Assembly (NCBI RefSeq): GCF_000334215.1
Contig: NZ_AMQY01000014.1
Location: forward strand, 310,001-374,000
Direction of reading: 5' to 3'
Source: Vreelandella jeotgali Hwa
GTDB taxonomy: Bacteria > Pseudomonadota > Gammaproteobacteria > Pseudomonadales > Halomonadaceae
Length of the DNA stretch: 64,000 nucleotides
The stretch's first letter is position 1, and the number at the start of each line of letters is the position of its first letter. The notes under the pieces are model-generated. The model was given only the letters and a program-made list of their open reading frames with translations. It searched no databases and was not told the origin of the DNA. Positions 1-9,561 of this stretch are shown here, piece by piece. Made by a program: the position numbers and the translations under genes.

Positions 1-2116
<2,116 letters not shown>

Positions 2117-2210
2117 AAAAGAGTATTCCAGACGAAAGAATATAGCCGGGCAGGAACAGACGAGGGAGCAGAGGCCTGCCCGCAGGCAGGCAAGCAAGGA
2201 ATAGCCGGTA

Positions 2211-2597
2211 TCAGGCGTCGGCGTCGATGTTGGCCTGGTAGGTATCGGCGTCCATCAGGCCTTCGACCGTGCCATCCAGACGGACCTTCATGATCCAGCC
2301 GTCTTCGTAGGGCGCTTCGTTGACGTTTTCCGGCGCGTCTTCGAGGTCTTCGTTGACCGCGACAATCTCGCCGGCAATCGGGGCGTAGAGGTCGGAGGCG
2401 GCCTTGACCGATTCGATGACGCCGAACTCGTCGCCTTTGGCCAGCGTCTGGCCGGCTTCGGGCAGTTCGACGAAGACGACATCGCCCAGCGACTGCTGGG
2501 CATGGTCGGAAATGCCGACGGTAACGGTGCCGTCGCCGTTATCCTGCACCCATTCGTGACTTTCGGCGTACTGGCGGTCGGTGGGAACCTGGGTCAT
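2211..2597 (-). CDS. gcvH: Glycine cleavage system H protein
   Basis: GcvH carries the lipoyl arm that shuttles the aminomethyl intermediate between P, T and L proteins. The 128-residue product has the family's usual length. The lipoyl-lysine motif ESVKAASD places the modified lysine at residue 65. The reading frame continues far upstream, but I chose the internal ATG beginning [10 protein letters not shown] because it is preceded by AGGAAAACC and restores the normal size. It is the first gene of a gcvH-gcvP unit transcribed away from the symporter gene. Confidence 0.97.
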   Translation of the reverse strand: MTQVPTDRQYAESHEWVQDNGDGTVTVGISDHAQQSLGDVVFVELPEAGQTLAKGDEFGVIESVKAASDLYAPIAGEIVAVNEDLEDAPENVNEAPYEDGWIMKVRLDGTVEGLMDADTYQANIDADA

Positions 2598-2996
2598 TGG
2601 TTTTCCTGTAGTCAGCTTGGTGGAAGTTTCGGCACGCGGGCGCGCAAGCACGCCTGACATGCACGACAAAAGTGGTGCCATATTACCGCGTTTGCACGGG
2701 GAAACAAATTGTCCGCGACGGCCGAATGGCTGTGCGTCGGTCCTTCCATGAATCCTTGCTTTTATACTTCTCATGCAAAGCCCTGATGCCTTCAGGCAAC
2801 TCGACGTTCAAGGTCGCGTTAAGCGGGCAGGATGCACTGCCAGGTCAAATGCTTAAGCGTTGAAATCCCTGCGTGACATCGCTCGTGTAGATAATCACAA
2901 TAAGCCTGTGTCGCCGCGGAGCGGTCGGCATTCAACGCAAGCTGCCCGATTACAATACCAACGCAACGCTGCGTTAAGGGCATAAGGAGGAGAACA
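2598..2996. other. Divergent intergenic region gcvH / AGCS symporter
   Basis: These 399 bases separate two divergent transcription units and must hold both promoters. I see no convincing gene. A small inverted repeat (AACGCA and TGCGTT around four bases, 2960-2975) lies just before the symporter ribosome binding site. I searched both strands for the conserved core of glycine riboswitches, because the neighbouring genes are typical targets, and did not find it. Confidence 0.5.
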
Positions 2997-4403
2997 ATGG
3001 AAGCAATTACCCGCGTGCTGAACGCCATCAGCGGTGCCTTGTGGGACCCGATCGTGCTGGTGCTGCTGCTGGGCGTCGGCATCTACCTGCTGGTGGGCCT
3101 GAAATTCATGCCCATCCGCAAGCTGGGTGCCGGTATCCGGCTGCTGTGGCAGGGTCGTGATCCCGGCTCCACGCCCGGCGGCAAGGCCAAGAGTGAAGAC
3201 GACGGCGAAATCTCGCCGTTCAACGCGCTGATGACGTCGCTGTCGGCGACCATCGGCACCGGCAACATCGCCGGCGTGGCGACCGCCATCGCGCTCGGTG
3301 GCCCCGGCGCGGTGTTCTGGATGTGGATTACCGCGCTGGTGGGGATGGCCACCAAGTTTGCCGAGGCGGTGCTCGCCGTGCGCTTTCGTGAAACCGACAG
3401 CACCGGCTATCACATCGGCGGGCCGATGTTTTACATCAAGAACGGCCTGGGGCCCAAGGGTATTTGGCTGGGTGGCGCCTTTGCCTTCTTTGGCGGGGTA
3501 GCGGCGTTCGGCATCGGCAATACCGTGCAGTCCAACTCCATGGCCGACGTGATGGATTCCACCTTCGGCATTCCCGGCTGGGTTACCGGCCTGGTGATCA
3601 TGGTGCTGTCCGGGGCGGTGATTCTCGGCGGCATCAAGCGTATCGCCAAGGTGGCGGGCAAGTTGGTGCCGATCATGGGCGTGACCTATATCATCGGCGG
3701 TATCGTGGTGCTGGCCGTTAACGCCGGCGAGCTGCTGGATACCCTGGGCATGATTTTCTACTACGCCTTCAACCCCCATGCAGCGGTCGGCGGCTTTGCC
3801 GGTGCCGCGGTCATGGTAGCCGTACGCTTTGGCGTGGCGCGGGGTATTTTCTCCAACGAAGCCGGTCTCGGCAGCGCGCCCATTGCCCACGCGGCAGCCA
3901 AGACCAAAAACCCCGTGCGCCAGGGCCTGATCGCCATGCTGGGCACCTTCATCGATACGATCGTGGTGTGCACCATCACCGCGCTGGTGATTCTGACGGC
4001 GACGGTCTGGGAAACCGGCGAGGAGGGCGCCTCGCTGACCGCGATGTCGTTCGATGCCGCATTGCCGGGTATCGGCAATGAAATCGTGTCCATTGCGCTG
4101 GCGGTGTTTGCCTTTACCACGATTCTGGGCTGGGCGTTTTACGGCGAGAAGTGCTGCCAGTTCCTGTTCGGTACGCGCTCGATTCCGGTCTACCGGGTGA
4201 TTTACGTACTCGCCATTCCGCTGGGTGCGGTAGCCAACCTGGGGCTGATCTGGCTGCTGGCCGATATCTTCAACGCCATGATGGCGATCCCCAACCTGAT
4301 CGCGCTGGCGCTGCTGTCGCCGGTCGTGTTCAAGCTGGCCAAAGCCTACTTCAACGGCGAAGAGGTGCGGCCCGGCGAAGAGCTGGACCACGACAACTCG
4401 TAA
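2997..4403 (+). CDS. Sodium:alanine/glycine symporter, AGCS family
   Basis: The predicted inner-membrane protein of 468 residues imports small neutral amino acids (alanine or glycine) with sodium. It is strongly hydrophobic from residue 20 on and carries AGCS hallmarks such as SLSATIGTGNIAGVATAI and SNEAGLGSAPIAHAAA. The start is fixed by AAGGAGGAGAACAATG. Its position between gcvHP and gcvT suggests glycine as a physiological substrate, though the sequence alone cannot separate glycine from alanine. It ends in its own hairpin terminator, so gcvT downstream is probably expressed separately. Confidence 0.93.
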   Translation: MEAITRVLNAISGALWDPIVLVLLLGVGIYLLVGLKFMPIRKLGAGIRLLWQGRDPGSTPGGKAKSEDDGEISPFNALMTSLSATIGTGNIAGVATAIALGGPGAVFWMWITALVGMATKFAEAVLAVRFRETDSTGYHIGGPMFYIKNGLGPKGIWLGGAFAFFGGVAAFGIGNTVQSNSMADVMDSTFGIPGWVTGLVIMVLSGAVILGGIKRIAKVAGKLVPIMGVTYIIGGIVVLAVNAGELLDTLGMIFYYAFNPHAAVGGFAGAAVMVAVRFGVARGIFSNEAGLGSAPIAHAAAKTKNPVRQGLIAMLGTFIDTIVVCTITALVILTATVWETGEEGASLTAMSFDAALPGIGNEIVSIALAVFAFTTILGWAFYGEKCCQFLFGTRSIPVYRVIYVLAIPLGAVANLGLIWLLADIFNAMMAIPNLIALALLSPVVFKLAKAYFNGEEVRPGEELDHDNS

Positions 4404-4440
4404 ACGCCGATGCACGGCAGTGTTATGCTGTGTGCACCCT

Positions 4441-4494
4441 GAAAGCCGGGAAGCCACCCAGGGGGTGACTTTCCGGCTTTTCATTTGGTTTTTT
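4441..4494 (+). terminator. Rho-independent terminator of the AGCS symporter
   Basis: A long hairpin (arms 4441-4459 and 4463-4481, with a few wobble or mismatched pairs) is followed by a T-rich stretch. It lies 38 bp behind the symporter stop codon and isolates it from gcvT. Confidence 0.85.
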
Positions 4495-4571
4495 ATATAG
4501 TTTTTTCATGTAGTTGATGGCAACCGGTGAATAACCGCCGGTTGATAACAACGTCCCAGGAGGAACGCCGC

Positions 4572-5684
4572 ATGACGGAATCCAAACACACGCCCCTTTA
4601 CGACCTGCATACCGAGCTGGGGGCCAAAATGGTGCCCTTTGCCGGCTATGAAATGCCCGTGCAGTACCCGCTTGGCGTCAAAAAGGAGCACGAGCATACG
4701 CGCGCCAGCTGTGGGCTGTTTGATGTATCGCACATGGGGCAGGTCAACATTGCCGGCGATAACGTCGCCGAAGCGCTGGAAACGCTGATGCCGGCCAACT
4801 TTGTCGACCTCAAGCCCGGTGCCCAGCGCTATGCCATCCTGACCGGCACCGACGGGGGGATTCTGGACGACCTGATGGTGGTTAACGCCGGTGATCACTT
4901 CTATCTGGTGGTCAACGCCGCGTGCAAGGAGCAGGATCTGGCGCATCTGCGGGCCAACCTGGGCGAGACTCACGAGATCGACTACCTCGACCGTGGCCTG
5001 CTGGCGCTGCAGGGCCCGGATGCTGCCGACGTGATGGCGCGGCTGTGTCCGGCGGCCTGCGATCTGGTCTTCATGCAGCACGCGCGCTTCGAGATCGATG
5101 GCGAAGATGTCTGGGTCAGCCGCTGCGGCTATACCGGCGAAGACGGCTTCGAGCTGTCCATGCGCGCCGGTGCCGCCGACACCATGGCGCGGCGTCTGCT
5201 CGCCGAGCCGGAGGTGGAAGCCATTGGCCTGGGCGCTCGGGATTCGTTGCGTCTCGAAGCCGGGCTGTGCCTGTATGGCCACGATATGAGCACCACGACC
5301 ACGCCGGTGGAAGCCGGGCTGATCTGGGCGGTGAGCAAGCCGCGCCGCCACGGCGGTGAGCGCTCGGGGGGGTTTCCCGGGGCGGATGTGATTCTGCATC
5401 AGGTCGAGGCGAAGGATCATTCGCGCAAGCGCGTGGGGCTGGTCGCCGACGGCAAGGCCCCGGTACGCGAGGGGGCCGTGCTGGTGGACGACGCCGAACA
5501 CGAAATTGGCGTGGTGACGTCCGGCGGCTTTGGCCCCAGCGTGGGCAAGCCGGTGGCCATGGGCTACGTCAAGCGCGACTTTGAAGCGCCGGATACCCCG
5601 GTGTTTGCGCTGGTGCGCGGCAAGAAACGCGCCATGACGGTGAGCAAGATGCCGTTTGTCGCCCCCGGCCACTTTCGTGGTTGA
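4572..5684 (+). CDS. gcvT: Aminomethyltransferase, T-protein of glycine cleavage
   Basis: GcvT releases ammonia from the aminomethylated H protein and transfers the methylene group to tetrahydrofolate. The 370-residue product matches the family length. It has the N-terminal motif FAGYEMPVQYP, DVSHMGQ, and the GILDDLMVVN stretch that carries the conserved folate-site aspartate. The ATG is preceded by AGGAGG; an upstream in-frame ATG lacks such a site. gcvT is split from gcvHP by the symporter gene and lies on the opposite strand, so coordinated expression would need two promoters. Its last codon and stop start a 16-bp tandem repeat. Confidence 0.97.
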   Translation: MTESKHTPLYDLHTELGAKMVPFAGYEMPVQYPLGVKKEHEHTRASCGLFDVSHMGQVNIAGDNVAEALETLMPANFVDLKPGAQRYAILTGTDGGILDDLMVVNAGDHFYLVVNAACKEQDLAHLRANLGETHEIDYLDRGLLALQGPDAADVMARLCPAACDLVFMQHARFEIDGEDVWVSRCGYTGEDGFELSMRAGAADTMARRLLAEPEVEAIGLGARDSLRLEAGLCLYGHDMSTTTTPVEAGLIWAVSKPRRHGGERSGGFPGADVILHQVEAKDHSRKRVGLVADGKAPVREGAVLVDDAEHEIGVVTSGGFGPSVGKPVAMGYVKRDFEAPDTPVFALVRGKKRAMTVSKMPFVAPGHFRG

Positions 5685-5742
5685 AGGGCAGTGCGGTTAA
5701 AGGTCAGCGTGGTTAAAGGTTAGCGCGATTAAAGATCAGCGC
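5679..5742 (+). repeat. Four 16-bp tandem repeats seeded at the gcvT stop codon
   Basis: Four consecutive 16-bp units (5679-5694, 5695-5710, 5711-5726, 5727-5742) follow the consensus GGTTAAAGGTCAGCGY. The first unit, GGTTGAAGGGCAGTGC, contains the final glycine codon and TGA stop of gcvT. The copies diverge by a few bases each, as expected for an old tandem duplication. Confidence 0.9.
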
Positions 5743-5775
5743 GGCTTACCCGCTGAATCGCTGGTGCCTGAATGT

Positions 5776-5813
5776 TCGCCCCGTACGGCAAGCCGTGCGG
5801 GGCGATTGTTATT
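5776..5813 (+). terminator. Terminator of gcvT
   Basis: A near-perfect 14-bp stem (5776-5789 with 5792-5805, two-base loop) is followed by TTGTTATT. It lies between gcvT and the convergent lipoprotein gene and may serve both directions. Confidence 0.8.
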
Positions 5814-5861
5814 AAGGCTTATTTTTCAGGCAAAGCGCGATGAATCAAGGAGCTGCCGGAG

Positions 5862-6857
5862 TTATTCCATCAGGCGCGCCGGATTCATCGGCTTGCCGTT
5901 GCGACGCATGTCGAACAGCAGGATGGAGCGCCCGCTGTCGTTTTCGCTGACTCGGCAAAGGCTGTCGCCCCTGTCGACTTTTTGCTCCGTGGTGACGCTG
6001 ACCTCGTCGCAGAGCGCATACACGCTTTGCAGGTTGCCGGGGTGCTGGATGATGACGACTTCGCCCAGCTGGCGCATGGTGTTGGCAAAGCTGACCTTGC
6101 CCGACGCCACGGCCCGAGCGTTGGGGTCGCTTTTGGCTTCCAGCAGCGTGGGCTGCAGGCGGCCGCGATCGTCCTTGCCGTAGGCGCGCACCACGCGGTA
6201 ATCATCAAGCGGCCAGGGCCAGCTGCCGGCAGAGTCGGGCAGGTCGGGCGTGGCGTTTGACGCTCGGGATGAACGGTTGCCACCGCTCTGCTGGCCCTGG
6301 CTGCCGGCGCTGGTGGAGGCGCTTCCACCGCCCGAGCGCGCGCTTTGGCCTGAAGCCGTGCCGGATGTGCCCACGGGGATCTGAATCAGCCGACCGATGC
6401 CCAGATCGCTGGCCGGCGTGCCGGGGTTGGCGGCTTCCAGGCGCCCGGCGCGTGTGTTGAAGTGCCGGGCGATGCCGGTATAGGTATCGCCCGGACGTAT
6501 CTGATAGCGATAGGGGCCGCCCGACGGTGCGCGCTCGCGCTGCGTTGGCACCAGAATGCGCTGACCAACGGCCAGGTGGCGGGCCTGTACGCCGGGGTTG
6601 AAACGCTTGAGGCGTACCAGGGGAACCTCCGCCCGCTGGGCCAGCGAGCCCAGGGTATCGCCGCGTTGAATGCTGACCCAGTAGCCGCTCAGCTGGTTGG
6701 CTCCGGCATCCGTGCGGGTGGATTGGATTTCCCTGGCGCTACAGCCCGCCAGCAGGGCCAGCAGCGCCAGCGCAATCATTAGTCCCGGTGCGCGGAAGCG
6801 TTGCCATAACGGGCGTCCAGCCGGCGATCCTTTTCCTGCCAGAGTGCGTTGATCCAT
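5862..6857 (-). CDS. LysM/LytM lipoprotein with degenerate peptidase domain (NlpD-like)
   Basis: This 331-residue predicted lipoprotein has a signal peptide ending in LLALLAGC (Cys39), two LysM peptidoglycan-binding domains (about 58-103 and 115-160), a Ser/Gly-rich linker and a C-terminal M23/LytM domain. The zinc ligands of active LytM enzymes are absent: the first HxxxD site is missing, the YAHL-type His is Leu (VYALCDEV) and the HLH motif reads ILL. By analogy with NlpD, EnvC and ActS it is probably a non-enzymatic activator of cell-wall amidases at division. The start is uncertain. I prefer the ATG giving MDQRTLAGKG because it supplies a positively charged n-region. A downstream ATG at 6779, in a TAATG overlap with the acyltransferase stop, is possible. 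Confidence 0.85.
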   Translation of the reverse strand: MDQRTLAGKGSPAGRPLWQRFRAPGLMIALALLALLAGCSAREIQSTRTDAGANQLSGYWVSIQRGDTLGSLAQRAEVPLVRLKRFNPGVQARHLAVGQRILVPTQRERAPSGGPYRYQIRPGDTYTGIARHFNTRAGRLEAANPGTPASDLGIGRLIQIPVGTSGTASGQSARSGGGSASTSAGSQGQQSGGNRSSRASNATPDLPDSAGSWPWPLDDYRVVRAYGKDDRGRLQPTLLEAKSDPNARAVASGKVSFANTMRQLGEVVIIQHPGNLQSVYALCDEVSVTTEQKVDRGDSLCRVSENDSGRSILLFDMRRNGKPMNPARLME

Positions 6858-7687
6858 AGGTGGAAGCGTTCCTTGTGCTGCGGGTCGGCGTGGTCGGCCG
6901 CGCCGTACATCCATGCCGGAATATCGAGGCGGCGCGCGCTGAGATAGATGGGGCCTTCCCGGCCGCAGAGAAAGCGCCAGAAACTCGGCGCGGCGTTGCC
7001 GTAGCTGATGGTGACATCAAGAATGCCGTCAAGACGGTCGCCCAGAAGACTGAGCACCTGGGCGACGCCGCCCGCGCGGGGGCGCAGCAGGTGATGATAC
7101 CGGTTCGGCGGGGTGTCGGCCTGTTGGGCATCGCGCTTGGCGGGGGTGAAGCGCGTGCCTTCGACAAAGTTGAAAATCGCAATGGGGCGCTGCCGAGCCC
7201 GGTGGCACATGCGCTGGGTCGCCCGACGATCGATGTCGGCCAGGGCCGGTTTGCGCGCCAGCTGTTCGCGGCTGTAGCGGCGCATGAAGGGAAACTCCAG
7301 CGCCCAGAACGCCAGGCCCACTACCGGAATCCAGAACAGCTGGGTCTTGAGAAAAAACCGGGGCATGGGAATCCGGCGGTGCAGCACCATCAGCAGCATG
7401 AAGATATCGGTCCAGCTGCGGTGGTTGGAGATCACCAGCCACCACTGGTCGGGGCTGAGCCCGTCGGGGATCGAGGCGTCAAGATCGGGCTTCAGCAGGT
7501 GGCGCATCCACCACAGATTGAACCCGATCCAGTTGAGCGCAATGGCGTTGAGGCCGTCAAGAACCCGGGGCTGACAGGCACGCGGCAGGGCCAGCTTGAT
7601 CAGTGTCAAGAGTATGAGCGGCAGTGCCCAGAACAGCGTATTAACTGTCAGCAGCAGAACGCTGGCCAGCCCGATAGCAATTGGCAT
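6779..7687 (-). CDS. PlsC-type acyltransferase (YihG-like)
   Basis: The 302-residue product starts with a hydrophobic segment and contains the acyltransferase motifs NHRSWTD (His89, Asp94) and FVEGTRF (Glu176). These define the glycerolipid 1-acyltransferase superfamily, whose members move acyl chains onto lysophospholipids at the inner membrane. Length and the NHRSWTDIF motif fit the YihG/YihG-like branch better than core PlsC. The exact acceptor is not evident. It lies upstream of the LytM lipoprotein gene and is translationally coupled or overlapping with it. Confidence 0.88.
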   Translation of the reverse strand: MPIAIGLASVLLLTVNTLFWALPLILLTLIKLALPRACQPRVLDGLNAIALNWIGFNLWWMRHLLKPDLDASIPDGLSPDQWWLVISNHRSWTDIFMLLMVLHRRIPMPRFFLKTQLFWIPVVGLAFWALEFPFMRRYSREQLARKPALADIDRRATQRMCHRARQRPIAIFNFVEGTRFTPAKRDAQQADTPPNRYHHLLRPRAGGVAQVLSLLGDRLDGILDVTISYGNAAPSFWRFLCGREGPIYLSARRLDIPAWMYGAADHADPQHKERFHLWINALWQEKDRRLDARYGNASAHRD

Positions 7688-7710
7688 ACCCGTTTCCCTG
7701 TGGTGATGAT

Positions 7711-7741
7711 GCCCCTGCCAGCGCCTTGACTTGGCAGGGGC
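7711..7741. repeat. Inverted repeat between grxA and the acyltransferase gene
   Basis: Perfect 10-bp arms (GCCCCTGCCA and TGGCAGGGGC) flank an 11-base loop, 24 bp upstream of the acyltransferase start. There is no T-run on either strand, so it is either a leader structure of the acyltransferase transcript or a weak terminator of grxA. Confidence 0.7.
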
Positions 7742-7869
7742 GCCGGCTTCGTCGCGTGTCGGCGCTGTCTTGACGTACGGAGTCGTGAGTCACGGCGCCG
7801 TTAAAGCACGGTTGGCATCGGAATATAACAGGAAAAACGGTCGGGGCGCGAGGCGCCAGGAGACCTTGA

Positions 7870-8133
7870 TCAGGCGCTTAGGGCCGGGTGATGGCTGACA
7901 AAGGTCTGGAACTCGGTGAAGCCGCCGACGTGCTCCTCGTCGACGAACACCTGCGGCACCGTATGCACCGGCGTGCCGGCGATTTTGGCGATATCATCCT
8001 TGGTGATGCCTTCGCCGGGCATATCAATGTAGCGCAGCCCCTCGATTCGGCCGCTTTCTTCGAGTTTTTCGGCGAGCATTCTGGCCTGTACGCAAAAAGG
8101 GCAGGACATGCGTCCGTAAATCACCACAAACAT
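7870..8133 (-). CDS. grxA: Glutaredoxin 1-type glutaredoxin
   Basis: The 87-residue protein has the CPFC active site (Cys11, Cys14), the TVPQVFVD cis-proline loop and the GG motif for glutathione binding. It reduces disulfides with glutathione in the cytoplasm. Length and the segment EGITKDDIAKIAGTPV match E. coli Grx1. I chose the ATG preceded by AGGAG; the frame runs further upstream into a tandem-repeat region that cannot be coding. Glutathione reductase is encoded elsewhere in this window. Confidence 0.94.
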   Translation of the reverse strand: MFVVIYGRMSCPFCVQARMLAEKLEESGRIEGLRYIDMPGEGITKDDIAKIAGTPVHTVPQVFVDEEHVGGFTEFQTFVSHHPALSA

Positions 8134-8192
8134 GGCGGTATCTCCTGTGTTAGCTTGCAATAAATCGGTATGGCCTCGAACCAGAGTCGCAC

Positions 8193-8244
8193 TTTGGTTA
8201 AAAGCTTTGGTTAAAAGCTTTTGTGAAAGGCTTTGGCGAACAGC
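8193..8244. repeat. 13-bp tandem repeat, four units
   Basis: Units TTTGGTTAAAAGC (twice, identical), TTTTGTGAAAGGC and TTTGGCGAACAGC follow one another in strict 13-bp register about 60 bp upstream of the grxA start. The unit resembles the 13-bp unit found upstream of the HMA-like gene at 21.2 kb. Confidence 0.9.
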
Positions 8245-8276
8245 TTTAGCGGACACTTATCGACCGGCGAGTGCAC

Positions 8277-8345
8277 TGTGCTCGGGATGACGGTGCGCTA
8301 CGAATGACAATGCACTCGGAATAACAGTGCGCCCGGCGGTGACGA
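8277..8345. repeat. 17-bp tandem repeat, four degenerate units
   Basis: Units start at 8277, 8294, 8311 and 8328 and follow the pattern TGCGCTCGGAATGACAG with four to seven differences; the last unit is 18 bp and a partial fifth follows. Confidence 0.8.
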
Positions 8346-8362
8346 TGCGCTAAAAGCGTGAT

Positions 8363-8398
8363 CTGGAAAATGTTAATGAACTGGAAAATGTTAATGAA
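8363..8398. repeat. Perfect 18-bp duplication
   Basis: CTGGAAAATGTTAATGAA occurs twice head-to-tail without a mismatch, implying a recent duplication. Confidence 0.95.
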
Positions 8399-8585
8399 AG
8401 AGTCTGACCTGGTCGTGCCCGGTACGCCAATAGAGCCCCGCTACGCCGACGATTAAGCCGTGTTATCAGCGACGGGGCGCCATTCGGGTAGCGGTTATGC
8501 GGCCAGCGTAGCCGCGCGGTCACGAGTCCGGGCCGTTACCATTACATTGCCGAGTCAGTCTTGTACCGCCCACGGAGATCAGCCA

Positions 8586-9008
8586 ATGCTCACAGAAACG
8601 CCCACCGGGGATAACTATGCCACCCTGGCCGATATGGCACGCGAGTACCGCGATACGCATATCGTCGAGCTCAAGCGTCAGGCGCACTACAATCCGTGCC
8701 TGGGCGTTGATGCGCTGTGCTTTCAGCGTTTGTCCGCCGCGGATGACGAGCCTCTGCTGGTGGGGGCGTTGATCACCCCCTGCGCGCTATGGCTGGTGGC
8801 GCTGGCAGCCGATGCCGACACCCATTTACGCCAGGAAGACGACTACCGGCTGTCGCTGCCTTCGGGAGATTACCGTCTGACGTACCACGCCTTTGGCGAG
8901 CGATGGTGGTATCAGCGATGCGTTCTCGATGACCTGGCAGAGCTGGACAGCATGGAAGATGCCGCGCGTTTGGCGCAGCAGCTCATGGCGCGGCTGATGG
9001 AAGCCTGA
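8586..9008 (+). CDS. HybE-like domain protein, orphan
   Basis: This 140-residue protein resembles the [NiFe]-hydrogenase assembly chaperone HybE family: a helical start, then YNPCLGVDALCFQR, GALITPCALWLVAL and LPSGDYRL, matching the order NPxLxVEAxGF, GxLITPWxxxL and LPxGxY. In that family the protein is thought to guard hydrogenase large-subunit or Tat cargo maturation. No hydrogenase or Tat gene is nearby, so the role here is open. The ATG beginning MLTETPTGDN has only a weak ribosome binding site (GGAGATCAGCCA). It converges on the response-regulator gene. Confidence 0.7.
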   Translation: MLTETPTGDNYATLADMAREYRDTHIVELKRQAHYNPCLGVDALCFQRLSAADDEPLLVGALITPCALWLVALAADADTHLRQEDDYRLSLPSGDYRLTYHAFGERWWYQRCVLDDLAELDSMEDAARLAQQLMARLMEA

Positions 9009-9020
9009 GCCGAGGGCGCG

Positions 9021-9554
9021 CTAGTGGCGTACCGGGCGCTTTTGCAGCTTGCGTTGCAGGGTGCGGCGGTGCATGCCCAGCGCCCGCGCGGTGGCGGAGA
9101 TGTTGCCGTCGTGTTCCTGCAGCACCTTCTGAATGTGCTCCCAGGTAATGCGATTGACCGACGGCGGGTTGTCGGCCACTTCGGTATCCGGGTCGCCCTG
9201 CTGATGCTCGAATGCCCCGAGGACGTCATCGGCATCGGCGGGTTTGCACAGGTAGTTCACCGCGCCGAGCTTGATGGCTTCGACCGCCGTGGCGATGCTG
9301 GAGTAGCCGGTGAGTACTACCACGCGGCACTGGGGCACGGTGGCCAGCAGGTCGGGCAGCAGCTTCAGCCCCGAGCTGTGTTCGAGCTTGAGGTCGAGAG
9401 TGGCCATGGTCGGCTTGAGCTCCACGGCCAGAGCGAGCGCCTCATCGGCGTCCCGGGCGACGCTGATATCGAAGCCGCGCCGGGACAGCGCACGGCTGAG
9501 CACATGGCAGAACATGTCGTCATCGTCGATAATCAACAGGCGTTGTGTTGGCAT
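9021..9554 (-). CDS. Redox response regulator, RegA/PrrA/RoxR type
   Basis: The 177-residue regulator has an N-terminal receiver domain (DDDD near residue 10, phosphoacceptor Asp54 in ATLDLKLE, Lys in CKPAD) and a short C-terminal Fis-type helix-turn-helix (ISATARALGMHRRTLQRKL). The small size and HTH identify the RegA/PrrA/ActR group, which controls respiration and redox-balancing genes. It follows its presumed kinase gene by 7 bp on the same strand. Confidence 0.93.
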   Translation of the reverse strand: MPTQRLLIIDDDDMFCHVLSRALSRRGFDISVARDADEALALAVELKPTMATLDLKLEHSSGLKLLPDLLATVPQCRVVVLTGYSSIATAVEAIKLGAVNYLCKPADADDVLGAFEHQQGDPDTEVADNPPSVNRITWEHIQKVLQEHDGNISATARALGMHRRTLQRKLQKRPVRH

Positions 9555-9561
9555 GGCGTTA

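Larger units (their letters stand above)
8134..8585. other. Repeat-filled divergent intergenic region
   Basis: These 452 bases between grxA and the HybE-like gene hold no recognisable gene. They consist largely of three different tandem repeat arrays laid end to end, described separately. Promoters for both genes must lie here; I cannot place them with confidence. Confidence 0.6.

Noticed and set aside
2598-2996. Glycine riboswitch before gcvH or the AGCS symporter
   Set aside because: Both genes are typical targets, but the conserved aptamer core is not visible on either strand; the region before gcvT was also checked.
8193-8398. CRISPR array
   Set aside because: Units are directly adjacent, have no constant-length spacers, and no cas gene is near.
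8586-9008. Part of a hydrogenase operon
   Set aside because: No hydrogenase structural or maturation genes lie nearby.
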